From: Legionellales bacterium
GTDB taxonomy: Bacteria > Pseudomonadota > Gammaproteobacteria > Eutrophobiales > Eutrophobiaceae
DNA: 33,965 bases
NCBI GenBank assembly: GCA_002692205.1
Contig: NZJM01000076.1
Location: forward strand, 1 to 33,965
Reading direction: 5' to 3'
Position numbers and translations under genes: made by a program. Positions 33,315 through 33,965 of this stretch are shown in pieces; position 1 is the first letter of the stretch, and each line of letters opens with the position of its first letter. Below the pieces are notes generated by a model. It did not search any database, had not been told where the DNA came from, and was given only the letters and a program-made list of their open reading frames with translations.

Positions 33315-33965
33315 TTAGAGCGTGAATTTTTGGCCTAAATAAACATCTCTTACTTTCTTATTTTTTAAAATCTCTTCAGATGTTCCTTTAGCAAGAATTT
33401 TACCATTATTTACAATGTATGCTCGATCACAAATTCCAAGTGTTTCTCTAACATTATGATCAGTAATAAGTATCCCAATTCCATGGCCACACAGTTCTCG
33501 TATCAGATTTTGTATATCTCCGATTGAAATAGGATCAATGCCCGCGAAAGGCTCATCCAATAGGAGAAACTTTGGTTTAGTGGCAACAGCCCTAGCAATT
33601 TCAACACGGCGTCTTTCGCCCCCAGATAGACTTGAACCCAAGTTATTACGAAGATGACTAATACGAAACTCGTCAAGTAGCATATTAACGCGCTGTTTGA
33701 CAGAAGTTTTATGTGATGAATTATGTGTTTCTAGAATCGCTATTATATTTTCTTCTACCGTTAATTTTTTAAATATTGAAGTTTCTTGCGGCAAATAACT
33801 AAGTCCCAAACGTGAACGTTTATCCATACTCAAATTATCAATTTCAAGATCATCAATACGTATGCTTCCAGCACCTGATTTAATGAGACCAACTATCATA
33901 TAAAAACTAGTAGTTTTGCCTGCACCATTGGGACCAAGTAATCCTATTATTTCTCCGTTTTCTAC
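33315..33965 (-). CDS. lptB: LPS export ABC transporter ATPase LptB, C-terminal part (cut by window end)
   Basis: LptB is the cytoplasmic ATPase of the LptB2FGC complex that extracts LPS from the inner membrane. The frame is open to the window end, giving 216 residues of about 240. Walker [11 protein letters not shown] is seen near the cut end (about 33903-33935), the Q-loop in [18 protein letters not shown], the signature [14 protein letters not shown], Walker [14 protein letters not shown] and the H-loop [10 protein letters not shown]. Identity rests on the [11 protein letters not shown] and [13 protein letters not shown] segments and the position before rpoN. It ends with two tandem stop codons (TAATAA). 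LivF-type ATPases are less likely. Confidence 0.94.
   Translation of the reverse strand, partial: VENGEIIGLLGPNGAGKTTSFYMIVGLIKSGAGSIRIDDLEIDNLSMDKRSRLGLSYLPQETSIFKKLTVEENIIAILETHNSSHKTSVKQRVNMLLDEFRISHLRNNLGSSLSGGERRRVEIARAVATKPKFLLLDEPFAGIDPISIGDIQNLIRELCGHGIGILITDHNVRETLGICDRAYIVNNGKILAKGTSEEILKNKKVRDVYLGQKFTL

Overview
This window reads as the chromosomal dnaA region of a low-GC gammaproteobacterium, probably free-living and marine, although habitat and genus are inference. The evidence is the gene order gyrB-recF-dnaN-dnaA | rpmH-rnpA-yidD-yidC-mnmE, a ThrB of the aminoglycoside-phosphotransferase type next to polA and a DUF2782 gene, the hisAFIE-tatABC run, and the lptB-rpoN-hpf-ptsN-hprK-EIIA-HPr-EI-mgtE run. 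All genes look intact except gyrB and lptB, which are cut by the window ends. I see no insertion sequence, prophage, CRISPR array, tRNA or rRNA.

Layout. Positions 1-4525 (minus strand) hold the replication genes gyrB (partial), recF, dnaN and dnaA. The 176-bp gap 4526-4701 carries a perfect DnaA box and divergent promoters, and is the best in-window origin candidate. Positions 4702-8448 (plus) hold rpmH, rnpA, yidD, yidC and mnmE, followed at 8481-9416 by an unassigned GT2-like glycosyltransferase. Positions 17573 down to 9434 (minus) form a tight run: ilvE, a CHCC zinc-finger protein, an ELM1-family protein, a methyltransferase, GT4, GT2, an O-antigen ligase-like protein and two GT9 heptosyltransferase-like proteins. 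This is a lipopolysaccharide or surface-glycan locus attached to ilvE. A single-domain rhodanese (17720-18136, plus) faces a minus-strand run hisA-hisF-hisI-hisE-tatA-tatB-tatC (21740 down to 18145). polA (minus) diverges from DUF2782-thrB (plus). The right end (33965 down to 26114, minus) is lptB (partial), rpoN, hpf, ptsN, hprK, an EIIA of the mannose family, HPr, enzyme I and mgtE.

How the genes work together. The right-hand cluster encodes a regulatory phosphotransferase system. Enzyme I, HPr with both His15 and Ser46, HPr kinase, EIIA-Man and PtsN are present, with no membrane EIIC in view, and rpoN lies beside them. The left cluster couples replication initiation, the sliding clamp and RNase P/membrane insertion functions. 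The Tat genes give the protein-export translocase. The surface-glycan cluster would build and ligate LPS sugars.

No wholly new system is evident; most of the window is conserved housekeeping DNA. The points most worth a second look are: the missing rapZ and the charged insertion in HprK; the 34-bp micro-duplication at the O-antigen ligase/GT9 junction; the unassigned glycosyltransferase after mnmE; the fall in GC from about 45-50% near dnaA to about 30% at the right end; and the strong minus-strand bias right of the presumed origin. No gene-free stretch exceeds 300 bases.
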